In this document: piece after piece, positions 1 to 8,464 of the stretch
Layout: the number at the start of each line of letters is the position of its first letter
How positions within the stretch are numbered: position 1 is the first letter of the stretch
NCBI GenBank assembly: GCA_003054655.1
Contig: QAYZ01000014.1
Coordinates: forward strand, 496,001 to 560,000
Direction of reading: 5' to 3'
Length of the DNA stretch: 64,000 nucleotides
Source: Spartobacteria bacterium LR76
GTDB taxonomy: Bacteria; Verrucomicrobiota; Verrucomicrobiia; Chthoniobacterales; Terrimicrobiaceae
Translations under genes and position numbers: made by a program
Notes under the pieces: generated by a model
Told to the model about the DNA's origin: nothing
What the model saw: only the letters and a program-made list of their open reading frames with translations
Databases searched by the model: none

Positions 1-242
1 CGGAGGGACCCCTGGCCGAGTTCACGCAGGCGCAGGGCTACTCCCGCGAGGGTGCCCATGAAGGTGGAGTCCATCTGCTCACAGTCCTGAAGATCCACCA
101 CGAATTCGCGGAATCCCCGCTGGATCATCTGCTTGACGAATTCCTTGAGCCCGGAGCTGTTTTGGAAACTCCCCCTGCCTTCCACTTTGACCCAGGCCGT
201 GCGATCGACGCAGCCGACGAGGACAGATGATGAGGTGCTCAC
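1..242 (-). CDS. STAS-domain protein (anti-sigma factor antagonist type), 3' end outside window
   Basis: The reverse strand from a GTG at 242 reads about 80 codons and leaves the window without a stop, so the C-terminus is missing. The start reads MSTSSSVLVG, and residues 45-67 give the STAS core: a hydrophobic strand (REFVVDL) followed by DCEQMDSTFMGTLAG. Ser59 in the D-S-x-x-x-G context is where anti-anti-sigma factors of the SpoIIAA/RsbV family are phosphorylated. Such proteins bind an anti-sigma kinase and switch general stress or envelope sigma factors. The frame stays open upstream of the GTG with no ATG, so the exact start is a guess. The nearest upstream gene on this strand is the lipoprotein at 304-819. 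The partner kinase is not in the window. Confidence 0.75.
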   Translation of the reverse strand, partial: MSTSSSVLVGCVDRTAWVKVEGRGSFQNSSGLKEFVKQMIQRGFREFVVDLQDCEQMDSTFMGTLAGVALRLRELGQGSL

Positions 243-303
243 GTGTGAGGAAATTATTAGCCCACTCTCGAGGCGGGTGTCAAATGTCCCCCGGTGCAGC
301 TCA

Positions 304-819
304 TTATTTCCACATGAAGGACTGTCGGAACGCCACGATCCGACCGTCTACGATCAGCAGGATGCGCCACGAGGTGACCCGGCCGTTTTCCTGGTAATCG
401 TCGCCGATGACTTCAAAGTCCGATTTATGCGAACCCCGAGCCGACGGGTAGTAGCGTTCCTGAGCCATCACGTAGTTGCCCAGAGCCGCCTGCCGGTACT
501 CGAGACGTACCGTCACGTCGGTATCCTCCGACGTACGCCAGAAGAAGGAGTAGTAGTTGCCCTGGCGCTGCTGGCGATCCCAGGAGTCCACCGCGCCGAA
601 GTTGATCCGATTGCGATCGAAGGTGGCCGGCTCGTTTTCCGCAGAGATCATCGGATCGATCGGCTGGTTGTAGTACATCTTGATCTTCCGGAACTGGTAG
701 GCGTTATCCAGCGCGAGCGGCAGCACATTGGCGCGCTCCAGCTTCGTCGCAGGCTCCTGAACCGACGAGCAGGCCGTAAAGAGAATGGCTGTAAGGGCGA
801 GTACGAGGAATGTCCTCAT
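304..819 (-). CDS. Small lipoprotein of unknown function
   Basis: A 171-residue protein starting MRTFLVLALTAILFTAC; Cys17 follows a lipobox-like L-F-T-A-C, so it is probably exported and lipid-anchored. The frame is open further upstream, but the signal peptide fixes the ATG at 819. The mature part is rich in Tyr, Arg and Asp, contains stretches such as YYNQPIDPM and FWRTSEDTD, and ends FRQSFMWK. I recognise no family. The alternating polar/hydrophobic pattern suggests a mostly beta fold. It is divergent from the hypothetical gene at 956 and upstream of the STAS gene, about 60 bases away on the same strand. A link between the two is possible but not shown. Confidence 0.75.
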   Translation of the reverse strand: MRTFLVLALTAILFTACSSVQEPATKLERANVLPLALDNAYQFRKIKMYYNQPIDPMISAENEPATFDRNRINFGAVDSWDRQQRQGNYYSFFWRTSEDTDVTVRLEYRQAALGNYVMAQERYYPSARGSHKSDFEVIGDDYQENGRVTSWRILLIVDGRIVAFRQSFMWK

Positions 820-955
820 GGAGGCCGCATACAAGCGGCTTTGCGTGACGGTGTCAATGGCACGGCACGCGGAAGGTGCGGTGCCCGCAGGCTTGACTAC
901 CGGGAGGAGAGCCATCATACGAGTCGGTTCCCGGCGCACGATCCGCCGTCTTCCC

Positions 956-1471
956 ATGAAAGCCCACGATATCTTCCAACAGTTGCCTGAAAGCTTTGCG
1001 GGCGACGTCTTCCAGTTTCTCTACGACAACGACAAGCCCGCCTACCGCGCCTGCGTGCAGGTGCTCTCCACCCGCCGGAAGCTCCGCCCGGTCATCCTGG
1101 AGCGTAAATCCCGAGAAGAGAGGCACTTGTGGATGCGCAACGAGATCACCCGCAAGGCCAATGAGGATGCCTCGATCGAGATCCTCCAGACCTGGCTGCT
1201 CGGCGCACACAAATCGATGATCTGCCAGTTTCTCGATACGCTGAAAATTGCGCACAATGGCCATGGCCTCATCGATGATCTGCCGCCTGAGCCTTCGGAA
1301 GCTGCTGTTACCGAGGCGGTTGAGGGGCTTTTGAGGGATTATCCGCAGGAGGCTGTGGCTGCCTATCTCAACCTCTTCATTGAGATGGATGTTGCACAAT
1401 GGCCCACGCTGGAGAAAATGCTCGCGAGCGATTCACGGTTGTGCCTCGCTCCGCAAACACCCGCAGCATGA
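956..1471 (+). CDS. Hypothetical soluble protein, coupled to gmhA-like gene
   Basis: A 171-residue protein beginning MKAHDIFQQLPESF. No signal peptide or membrane segment is visible. It is Leu/Glu/Ala rich and probably all helical, with a basic patch (TRRKLRPVILERKSREE) near residue 40. The stop overlaps the start of the next gene as ATGA at 1468-1471, the usual sign of translational coupling. I do not recognise the family. The coupling suggests that it is made together with the SIS-domain isomerase and prepilin peptidase, but gives no function. An upstream extension in the same frame to 785 overlaps the divergent lipoprotein and is unlikely to be translated. Confidence 0.7.
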   Translation: MKAHDIFQQLPESFAGDVFQFLYDNDKPAYRACVQVLSTRRKLRPVILERKSREERHLWMRNEITRKANEDASIEILQTWLLGAHKSMICQFLDTLKIAHNGHGLIDDLPPEPSEAAVTEAVEGLLRDYPQEAVAAYLNLFIEMDVAQWPTLEKMLASDSRLCLAPQTPAA

Positions 1472-2034
1472 CGCCTTACCAATCCTCGCTTCAGGACGCC
1501 CTCGAAACATTTGAAGCTCTTCGAGCCCTTGAGGAGCCGCTTTCCCAGGCGGCCAAGGTTGTTCTGGATTGCCTCAAGTCCGGCGGGAAGCTGCTTTTTT
1601 GCGGTAATGGCGGCAGTGCGGCCGACTCGGCTCACATCGCGACGGAGTTCACCTGCCGCTTCAACGGCGATCGCCGCCCTTATCCGGCCATCGCCCTTTC
1701 TGCCGATGGCGGCCTGTTGACGGCCATTGGCAACGACTATTCCTTTCACGACGTGTTCTCCCGGCAGGTGCATGCCTACGGCAAGCCGGGGGATGTGCTT
1801 ATCGCCCTCACGACCAGCGGCAAATCGCGCAACGTGCTCTTCGCCATCGAGGAGGCCCGTCGCCGCGGCTTGCGGACGATCACGCTGCTCGGCAAGGGCG
1901 GCGGCTTCACCGCCGGGGCGTCCGAGATCGAGCTGATCGTGCCGGGAACGGTGACGGCTCGCATCCAGGAAGCGCAGAAGTTCTTGCTTCACGCCCTTTG
2001 CGAGCAGGTCGAGGTCGATCTGCCCAAGGAATGA
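1468..2034 (+). CDS. gmhA: SIS-domain sugar-phosphate isomerase, GmhA/DiaA type
   Basis: A 188-residue protein with one SIS domain. CGNGGSAADSAH at residues 45-56 is the phosphate-binding loop of sedoheptulose-7-phosphate isomerases, followed by A-T-E-F (His56 and Glu60 match GmhA zinc ligands) and T-T-S-G-K-S at 115-120. GmhA converts sedoheptulose 7-phosphate to D-glycero-manno-heptose 7-phosphate for lipopolysaccharide core synthesis in the cytoplasm. The C-terminal helix reads RIQEAQKFLLHALCE: the second position that is often His in GmhA is Gln170, while His175 is kept, so a DiaA-like or other phosphosugar role is possible. The ATG overlaps the preceding stop, and its own stop overlaps the next start (ATGA at 2031). 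No other heptose gene is in the window. Confidence 0.8.
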   Translation: MTPYQSSLQDALETFEALRALEEPLSQAAKVVLDCLKSGGKLLFCGNGGSAADSAHIATEFTCRFNGDRRPYPAIALSADGGLLTAIGNDYSFHDVFSRQVHAYGKPGDVLIALTTSGKSRNVLFAIEEARRRGLRTITLLGKGGGFTAGASEIELIVPGTVTARIQEAQKFLLHALCEQVEVDLPKE

Positions 2035-3137
2035 GGGAAACGGTCCTTACCGTCTTTTCCGCCGTGTTGGGAGCGATCATCGGGTCGTTCCTCAATGCCT
2101 GCATCCATCGCCTCCCGCGGAATCTTTCCCTCGACCAGCCCCGGCGCTCGTTCTGCCCAGCCTGCGGCAAGACCATTCCCTGGTACGAAAACCTGCCGAT
2201 CATCAGTTGGCTCGCCTTGCGCGGGAGGTGCTCCGGCTGTCATGCGAAGATCTCCCCGCGCTACATCCTGGTGGAAATCCTCACGGCGGGGCTGTTTCTC
2301 GCCGCGTGGCTGACCTTTGGCCTGCCGCTGGCTCCCGCCTACTGGCTGTTCCTGGCTCTGCTGGTGACGGCCACTTTCATCGACATCGAGCATTTCATCA
2401 TCCCGGATGTCATCACCATCGGCGGCACGGCGGCGGGCATCATTCTGAGCGTCATCCTGCCGGGGCTGATGCAGACGGACTCGCGCATCCATGCCTTCCT
2501 CGCCTCGCTCGGAGCCGCGGCCCTCGGGTATGGCATCCTCTGGCTCATCGTCGAGGGTGGAAAGCTCGCCTTTGGCCGCAAGCGCCATGTTTTCAAGGAG
2601 GAACTGCCCTTCTCCTGGAAGCGCGACGGCGACACCGCGACGCTGACCGTCGGCGAGGATTCGCTGCTCTGGCATGAGATTGATTTCCGCGAACGCGATC
2701 AGCTCGTCATCGAAAGCACCGGCGCGAGCATCGACGGCCGGGTGCTGGAGGGTTCTCCCGTGCTGCGTTTCCGCTATCATGTCCTGCTCGACGATGGGCA
2801 GGAGAAGCCGCTGGATCAGATCGACGAAATCAGCGGCAAGCTCACATCCATCACCATCCCGCGCGAGGCGATGGGGTTTGGTGACGTCAAGTTTATCGCC
2901 GCCATCGGGGCCTTTCTCGGCTGGCAGGCTGTTCTTTTCACCATCTGCGCCGCCTCGATCATCGGATGCGTGGCCGCTGTCGCCGGGATTTTCCTGGCGC
3001 GCGACCGCTCCGGGGCCCGGGTGCCTTTTGGTCCCTTTCTCGCCCTGGGCGCTGCGCTTTGGGTGTTTTTCGGTCCTGCCATCTGGGACTGGTATTTCAA
3101 TGTTCTGGCTCGCCCGGGCCATGACCTTGCCTTTTAA
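2031..3137 (+). CDS. pilD: Type IV prepilin peptidase (A24 family)
   Basis: A 368-residue polytopic inner-membrane protease/methylase that cleaves the leader of type IV pilins and type II secretion pseudopilins. GSFLNACIHRLPR starts the N-terminal domain. C42-x2-C45 and C67-x2-C70 form the zinc module. Catalytic aspartates are Asp118 (FIDIEH) and Asp285 (GFGDVK). Between them, residues about 177-275 form a soluble insertion of roughly 100 residues absent from short E. coli-type enzymes, so the protein is about 80-100 residues longer than usual. Its start overlaps the gmhA-like stop by four bases. A substrate candidate in this window is the pseudopilin at 26902-27648. Confidence 0.93.
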   Translation: MRETVLTVFSAVLGAIIGSFLNACIHRLPRNLSLDQPRRSFCPACGKTIPWYENLPIISWLALRGRCSGCHAKISPRYILVEILTAGLFLAAWLTFGLPLAPAYWLFLALLVTATFIDIEHFIIPDVITIGGTAAGIILSVILPGLMQTDSRIHAFLASLGAAALGYGILWLIVEGGKLAFGRKRHVFKEELPFSWKRDGDTATLTVGEDSLLWHEIDFRERDQLVIESTGASIDGRVLEGSPVLRFRYHVLLDDGQEKPLDQIDEISGKLTSITIPREAMGFGDVKFIAAIGAFLGWQAVLFTICAASIIGCVAAVAGIFLARDRSGARVPFGPFLALGAALWVFFGPAIWDWYFNVLARPGHDLAF

Positions 3138-3169
3138 CCCCGCAACGCGGATGATTTCGGGTTCGATCC

Positions 3170-4996
3170 ATGGCCGATAAGAAGAAGATTCCCTTTACTC
3201 AGCTCCTCAAGGAGTTCTGGGGCCCGTATTTCAAGCTCTCCACCTACATGCGGCCCTACCTGCCGCGGGTCGTGTTTGGCATGGTCTGCGGCATCCTCGC
3301 CGGTACGCTGAATGGCACGATTCCGCTCGTGCTCAATTATGTGGGCCAGAAGGTGCTCCCGGCCGGCCAGACTCTGGGCAAGATCAACCCGATGAAGCTG
3401 CATGGAACCGACGCCGGTCCAGCCATCGACACGGTCATCTGGATCAGCATGCTCATTCCCGCCGTCATGGTGGCGCGCGGCATCTTCTCGTACCTCAACT
3501 CGTATTACCTCTCCTGGGTCAGCTTTCATATCCTGAGGGACATGCGTTCCCAGCTCTTCCGGCACCTGATGTCCCAGCCGATGGCCTTTTTCAACAAGGC
3601 CAAGTCCGGCAAGCTTATCGCCCGGGTCATCAATGACACCCGCGTCGCGCAGAATGCCCTCACCAGCATCTCCGGCGATCTCGTGAAGGAGCCGGTGGCC
3701 GTGGTGACGGGCGTCGTCGTCCTGGTCAGCCTGGACTGGCGTTTCAGCCTTACGACGCTGCTGCTTTTCCCGATCTGCATGGTGCCCGTGCTCGTGTTTG
3801 GCCGGAAGATCCGCCAGGCGGGCAAGGCCGAGGAAAACGAAGCTGGAGCCATGGCGGTTATTCTCCAGGAGAGTTTCGCCGGTGTCCGGGTGATCAAGTC
3901 CTTTGCGCGAGAAGATTATCAAGCCTCGCAGTTTTCCAAGTCGAGCGATATCCAGTGCCGCAACAGCATGCGGGTGCGCAAGAGCATGGACATCGTCCAG
4001 CCGCTGATCGAGTCCGTCTCGGCTTTCGGCGTCGTGCTGGCCATCCTGTACGTCTACTACTACCACATCGGCATCATCCAGTTTGCCGCGCTCTGCTTCG
4101 GTATTTTCCTCCTGTACAATCCGGTCAAGTCGCTGAGCCGCATCCCCCTGCAGATGCAGAAGTGCATGGCTTCCGCCTCGAATGTCTTTGACCTCCTCAA
4201 CAAGCAGCCTGCCATCCAGGACGCCCCCGACGCGGTGGTGCTGAAGGGCTGCCAGGGCGGTCTCACCTTTGAGAACATCACGTTCTCCTACGGCTCCGAG
4301 CAAAACGCCGTGAAGGACATGAATCTCGTGGTCGAGCCGCACAAGAAGTACGCGCTCGTCGGCTCCAGCGGAGCGGGCAAGAGCACCGTGCTCTCGCTCA
4401 TCCTGCGCTTCTACGATCCGCAGCAGGGCGTGATCAAACTCGATGGCCGCGACATCCGCCAGATCGCGCAGAATTCCCTCCGCGAGCACATCGGCGTGGT
4501 CACGCAGGAGACCTTCCTTTTCCACGATACGATCTACGAAAACATCCGCTATGGCCGTCTCGACGCCACGGAGGCCGAGATCATCGCCGCGGCGAAGCTC
4601 GCGTACGCCCACGACTTCATCGTGGCCCAGCCCGAAGGGTACAACAGCATCGTTGGCGACAAGGGCTGCCTGCTCTCCGGCGGCCAGCAGCAGCGCCTAG
4701 CCATCGCACGCGCCCTGTTGAAAAATGCGCCGATCCTCCTTCTCGACGAGGCCACGTCGGCCCTCGACTCGGAGTCCGAGCACATGATCCAGGCCGCGCT
4801 CGACCGCCTCTCGCAGGGCCGCACCGTGATCGCCATCGCCCACCGTCTCTCGACTATCCTGAAGTCCGACAAGATCGTCGTCATGGACAAGGGCATGGTC
4901 GTCGATGCGGGTCCGCATGCCGAACTGCTGGAGCGTTCGCCGATCTACCGCAAGCTTTACGAGTTGCAGTTCAATCACGACCGCATCGCGGCGTAA
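3170..4996 (+). CDS. ABC exporter, MsbA-type half transporter (membrane domain + ATPase)
   Basis: A 608-residue fused ABC exporter. The membrane domain covers about residues 25-330, with a long periplasmic loop near 60-90. The nucleotide-binding domain has Walker A GSSGAGKST (398-406), signature LSGGQ (502-506), Walker B ILLLDE (522-527) and the H-loop His558. It would act as a homodimer in the inner membrane. Lipid A or another lipid-linked cargo is likely by family resemblance, and the GmhA-like gene upstream would fit a lipopolysaccharide theme, but the cargo cannot be read from sequence. It starts 32 bases after pilD and probably shares its transcript. The convergent prfB terminator lies just downstream. 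Confidence 0.9.
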   Translation: MADKKKIPFTQLLKEFWGPYFKLSTYMRPYLPRVVFGMVCGILAGTLNGTIPLVLNYVGQKVLPAGQTLGKINPMKLHGTDAGPAIDTVIWISMLIPAVMVARGIFSYLNSYYLSWVSFHILRDMRSQLFRHLMSQPMAFFNKAKSGKLIARVINDTRVAQNALTSISGDLVKEPVAVVTGVVVLVSLDWRFSLTTLLLFPICMVPVLVFGRKIRQAGKAEENEAGAMAVILQESFAGVRVIKSFAREDYQASQFSKSSDIQCRNSMRVRKSMDIVQPLIESVSAFGVVLAILYVYYYHIGIIQFAALCFGIFLLYNPVKSLSRIPLQMQKCMASASNVFDLLNKQPAIQDAPDAVVLKGCQGGLTFENITFSYGSEQNAVKDMNLVVEPHKKYALVGSSGAGKSTVLSLILRFYDPQQGVIKLDGRDIRQIAQNSLREHIGVVTQETFLFHDTIYENIRYGRLDATEAEIIAAAKLAYAHDFIVAQPEGYNSIVGDKGCLLSGGQQQRLAIARALLKNAPILLLDEATSALDSESEHMIQAALDRLSQGRTVIAIAHRLSTILKSDKIVVMDKGMVVDAGPHAELLERSPIYRKLYELQFNHDRIAA

Positions 4997-5013
4997 CGCG
5001 ACGCCGGGGCGCG

Positions 5014-5039
5014 AAAAAGGGCCGGCTTGCACCGGCCCT
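5014..5039 (-). terminator. Intrinsic terminator of prfB
   Basis: GGGCCGG (5019-5025) pairs perfectly with CCGGCCC (5032-5038) around a six-base loop. On the minus strand the stem is followed by a run of five T (5018-5014). It lies 24 bases past the prfB stop, between two convergent genes, so it may also stop readthrough from the ABC transporter, though on the plus strand there is no T-run. Confidence 0.85.
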
Positions 5040-5062
5040 CGGGAGTTTCGCTGGAGCGACAG

Positions 5063-6197
5063 CTATTCGTCGTCGTCCTGTGCGCCCTTCTTGTAGGTGA
5101 GGCCGCGCAGCTTGCCCTCGATGAAGGCGTCGATGTCGCCGTCCATCACGCCCATGATGTCGCTGGTCTGCACACCGGTACGCAGATCCTTCACCATCTG
5201 GTAGGGCTGGAAGACGTAGGAGCGGATCTGGTTGCCCCAGGCAATGTCGCCCTTTTCGCCGTATTGGCGTTCGACCTCGGCGCGCTTCTTGTCCGCCTCG
5301 ATCTGGTAAAGCTTGGCCTTGAGCATCTTCATCGCCATTTCACGATTGCGGCCCTGGCTGCGTTCCGCCTGGCAGGCGACCACGATGCCGGTGGGCATGT
5401 GGGTGATGCGCACGGCGGTCTCCACCTTGTTCACGTTTTGCCCGCCCTTGCCGCCGGAGCGGTAGGTGTCGAGCTTGAGGTCGGCTTCGTTAATCTCGAT
5501 GGGCGCGTCCTCGATCTCGGGGACCACGTCCACGCTGGCAAAGGAGGTATGGCGGCGCTTGTTGGCGTCGAAGGGCGAGATGCGCACGAGGCGATGCACG
5601 CCGCGCTCGGTCTGGAGATAGCCGTAGGGATGGTCGCCCGAGACGCGGAGCGTGGCAGACTTGATTCCCGCCTCATCGCCCGTCTGGATGTCGACCGACT
5701 CGGCCTTGAGCCCGCTGCGTTCCATCCACCGCGTGTACATGCGCAGGAGCATGTCGGCCCAGTCGCACGACTCCGTGCCGCCGGCTCCCGCGTGAATGGT
5801 GATGAATGCGGGCGATTTGTCGAATTCCCCGGAGAGAAGCTGCTGGAGCTCAAACTTCTCCAGATCCTTCAGGACGGACTGGTATTCGGCCTCGACGTCC
5901 TTGATGGCGGCGAGCTGGTTCGGTCCGGTTTCCTCGGCGGCAAGCTCCTTGAGCACCTCAAGGTCGGTGACGCGGGACTCCAGCGCGTTGAAGGGCTGGA
6001 TCTTGGCGCGGAGGGTGGAAACCAGCTCGACATCGCGCTGGGCGGTTTCCTTGTTGTTCCAGAAGTCCGGCGCGGCCATGCGCCCTTCGACTTCGGAGAG
6101 TTGCTGAGTCAGGCTGGGGAGGTCAAAGAAACCTCCGCAATTCACCCAGACGGGACGAAATCGCGGAGGCGTCAATCGCTTCGAGTTGTTCGATCAT
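5063..6197 (-). CDS. prfB: Peptide chain release factor 2, expressed by programmed +1 frameshift
   Basis: Release factor 2 ends translation at UGA and UAA. The main frame carries the SPF anticodon-like tripeptide (RISPFDANK) and the GGQ motif ([11 protein letters not shown]) that triggers peptidyl-tRNA hydrolysis. The true start is the ATG at 6197 in another frame. It encodes 24 residues ([10 protein letters not shown]...ELRRFL) up to CTT at 6128-6126, followed by an in-frame TGA at 6125-6123. A +1 shift at CTT-T gives Asp and joins the 353-residue body, for a total near 377 residues, normal for RF2. It lies 63 bases downstream of rimO on the same strand and ends at a strong terminator. Confidence 0.95.
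6122..6136 (-). promoter_or_regulatory. RF2 autoregulatory frameshift signal
   Basis: On the minus strand the site reads GGAGG-TTT-CTT-TGA-C. It has the same layout as the E. coli prfB site: a Shine-Dalgarno-like GGAGG three bases before the slippery CTT, then UGA followed by C, a poor termination context. When RF2 is scarce the ribosome pauses at UGA and slips +1, restoring RF2 synthesis. Confidence 0.93.
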
Positions 6198-6260
6198 GGA
6201 AAGGACAAGCATGCCGCAAAGGCGCGGCGGCGCAAAAGGAAAAATGGAGACGGCAGCCGC

Positions 6261-7625
6261 TTACAGCGGCTTCGCGACGAGGTCGTAGACCTGCGATCCT
6301 GTCACCTTCGCTTCGACGAAGGAGCCGACCGGGACGGATTTCGTCAATACCACACGGCAATCCACGTCGGGCGCGTCGTACTCGGTGCGACCCAGCCGGG
6401 CCTGATCGGCGAGGACGCGGAAGGTGCGGCCCTTCTGGGCCTCGGCCCACTCGGCGGCGATGCGCTGCTGGAGCTTCATGGCCTCGCGATGGCGGCGGTT
6501 CTTCGTGCGGGTGGGCACCTGGTTTTCCATCTTCGCGGCGCGGGAGCCTTCCTCCTGCGAGTAGCAGAAGACGCCCAGGCGCTCGAAGCGCACCTTTTCG
6601 ATGAACTCGAGCAGGGACTGGAAATGCTCCTCCGTCTCGCCGGGGAAGCCGACGATGAAGGTGGTGCGGATGGCGAGATTCGGGATTCCGGCGCGCAGGC
6701 GGTCGATGAGGTTCTCGATGTGCTCGCGCGAGGTCTCGCGGCGCATCAGGCCCAACATGTCGCCGTGAATGTGCTGGAGCGGCATGTCGATGTAGCGGGC
6801 CACCTTGGGGTTGCGCGCAATGGCCTGGATCAGGTCGTTGCTCCAGTGAGCCGGGTGGGTGTAAAGGAGGCGAATCCAGAAATCCCCCTCGATCTGGCCG
6901 AGTTCGTCGAGCAGGCGGATGAGCGTCGGGCCGCGGAGCGGGTCGACGGGCTGGCGCGGACCGGCCTTTTCCTGCCAGAGGTCCATGCCGTAGTACGTCG
7001 TGTCCTGGCTGATGAGATTGATCTCGCGAATGCCCTCGGCGACGAGACGGCGGGCCTCGGCGACGACGCTCTCGACTGTGCGGCTGCGATGGCGACCGCG
7101 CATTTGCGGGATCACGCAGAAGCTGCACGGGTGGTTGCACCCCTCGGCGATCTTCAGGTAGGTCGTATGCGTCGGCGTGAGGCGGAAGCGCGGTGTGTCG
7201 TAGTCCGGGATGTACTTCGACTTGGGCGAGATGAGGGCAAAGGGTGACTCGGTTTCGCGGGAGAGCACGTCGCGGAAGATTTCGCCCGCCGTCGCGATCT
7301 GGTCGAGGCCGATGAAGGCATCCACCTCGGGCAGCTCGCGCACGAGCTCGTCGCGATAGCGCTGGGAAAGGCAGCCGCTGACCACGAGCTTCTGCTCCGG
7401 GCGGCGCTTGGCATTCAGGATGGCGTCGATCGACTCCTGCTTGGCGCTGTCGATGAAGCCGCACGTGTTGACCACGATGACATCGGCCTCGTCGGCGTCG
7501 GCGGTGATTTCAAAACCGGCTACGGCAGCGCCGCCGAGCATGACCTCGGCATCGACGAGGTTTTTCGCGCAGCCGAGGCTGATCATACCCACCTTGGGCG
7601 TCTGGACGCCTTGAGATTCTTTCAT
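6261..7625 (-). CDS. rimO: Ribosomal protein uS12 methylthiotransferase RimO
   Basis: A 454-residue radical-SAM methylthiotransferase that adds a methylthio group to an aspartate of ribosomal protein uS12. The N-terminal UPF0004 domain has the three cluster cysteines Cys19 (SLGCAKN), Cys55 (NTCGF) and Cys85 (SGCLSQR). The radical SAM cluster is Cys163-x3-Cys167-x2-Cys170 (GCNHPCSFC). A C-terminal TRAM domain follows (about 385-454). The sequence SLGCAKNLVDAE is more typical of RimO than of MiaB. It sits between the RodZ-like gene (18 bases upstream) and prfB, all on the minus strand, so it is probably in one translation/cell-shape transcript. Confidence 0.94.
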   Translation of the reverse strand: MKESQGVQTPKVGMISLGCAKNLVDAEVMLGGAAVAGFEITADADEADVIVVNTCGFIDSAKQESIDAILNAKRRPEQKLVVSGCLSQRYRDELVRELPEVDAFIGLDQIATAGEIFRDVLSRETESPFALISPKSKYIPDYDTPRFRLTPTHTTYLKIAEGCNHPCSFCVIPQMRGRHRSRTVESVVAEARRLVAEGIREINLISQDTTYYGMDLWQEKAGPRQPVDPLRGPTLIRLLDELGQIEGDFWIRLLYTHPAHWSNDLIQAIARNPKVARYIDMPLQHIHGDMLGLMRRETSREHIENLIDRLRAGIPNLAIRTTFIVGFPGETEEHFQSLLEFIEKVRFERLGVFCYSQEEGSRAAKMENQVPTRTKNRRHREAMKLQQRIAAEWAEAQKGRTFRVLADQARLGRTEYDAPDVDCRVVLTKSVPVGSFVEAKVTGSQVYDLVAKPL

Positions 7626-7643
7626 GACTGGAGCAGAGGGCCG

Positions 7644-8315
7644 TTACTGGACGGCATTGCCGTGCGAAACCGTGCCGCCGACGAAAAGCGGCGGGGTGTT
7701 TGCTGGCACGGATTCGGTGGCAGAGGATTGGACGGGAGCCGCCGCGGCAGGTTCCGGAGCAGGAACTGCCGGAGCTTCGGCAGGCTCAGGAGCCGGAGCG
7801 GACGGGGTGGACGGTTCGACGATCAGCGAACGATCGTCTTTCACGATCTGGTCCTTGGCGAGCTGGTCGAGAGGGCCGAGCCGCTGGAGCTTGATGGCAA
7901 AAGGAATGGCGAAGGCGAGAATCAGGATGGCGACTGCCGCCACGATCAACCCGGTGATCAGCCGGCGCTGGCGCAGCGGGCGGATTTTCTTGCGGACGTA
8001 GGTGCGTGGGCCTTCCTCGAGATACTGGTAGCCAGCCGCTCCGCACACGCCGGGCGCGGGCAGGAGGTGTTTGATGGCATCGACCTCCAGGCCCAGATAG
8101 CGGGCGTAATCGGTCAGGAACATCCGCGCATAGCTCGGATGCGAGAACTGAGAGAAATCATCATGCTCGATCTCGCGCAGACGCTGCACCCGGATGCGGG
8201 TGTCGTGGGCCGCTTTTTCGATCGGCAAATCCTTCGCCTTGCGGGCAGCAGCCAGCCGGGAGCCAAGAGACTCCCCGGATTCGTCGGAATCGAATACGGC
8301 AGCGACGTCGAACAT
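7644..8315 (-). CDS. RodZ-like helix-turn-helix membrane protein
   Basis: A 223-residue protein with a RodZ-type HTH_25 domain (about residues 15-85, including LAAARKAKDLPIEKAA and the FSHPSYARMFLTDYARYLG signature) and a basic juxtamembrane stretch (RKKIRPLRQRR). A single membrane helix follows (about 119-141), then a Pro/Ala/Glu-rich periplasmic tail. In rod-shaped bacteria RodZ links MreB filaments to the cell-wall elongation machinery. The C-terminal beta domain of E. coli RodZ is missing, as in shorter relatives. Its 3' neighbour on the same strand is rimO. The 149-base gap upstream to ftsK probably holds its promoter. Confidence 0.8.
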   Translation of the reverse strand: MFDVAAVFDSDESGESLGSRLAAARKAKDLPIEKAAHDTRIRVQRLREIEHDDFSQFSHPSYARMFLTDYARYLGLEVDAIKHLLPAPGVCGAAGYQYLEEGPRTYVRKKIRPLRQRRLITGLIVAAVAILILAFAIPFAIKLQRLGPLDQLAKDQIVKDDRSLIVEPSTPSAPAPEPAEAPAVPAPEPAAAAPVQSSATESVPANTPPLFVGGTVSHGNAVQ

Positions 8316-8464
8316 TAGGCTGGTAAGGCTGAAATATTAGCTAGCGATGAGGCTGCTGCCCTCGTTCGATGAGGCTGGCAGCACTTATCTCTGATTCTTA
8401 TGTGGCTCAATTCGAAGCGAACACAAGCGGAAATCCGGCTCGCCGGGGAGAAAACGCAAGATTT

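Noticed and set aside
3134-4612. 492-codon minus-strand frame opposite the ABC transporter
   Set aside because: Antisense shadow; the plus-strand protein carries all ABC motifs.
6123-6125. In-frame stop near the start of prfB as a sign of pseudogenisation
   Set aside because: The context is the conserved RF2 frameshift site, and both flanking frames encode the expected protein.
5027-6604. Long plus-strand frame opposite prfB and rimO
   Set aside because: Spans two well-supported minus-strand genes and has Arg/Ala low-complexity ends; no family features.
8346-8379. Direct repeat GATGAGGCTG upstream of the RodZ-like gene
   Set aside because: Two copies of a 10-mer with no further symmetry; too little to call an operator or attachment site.
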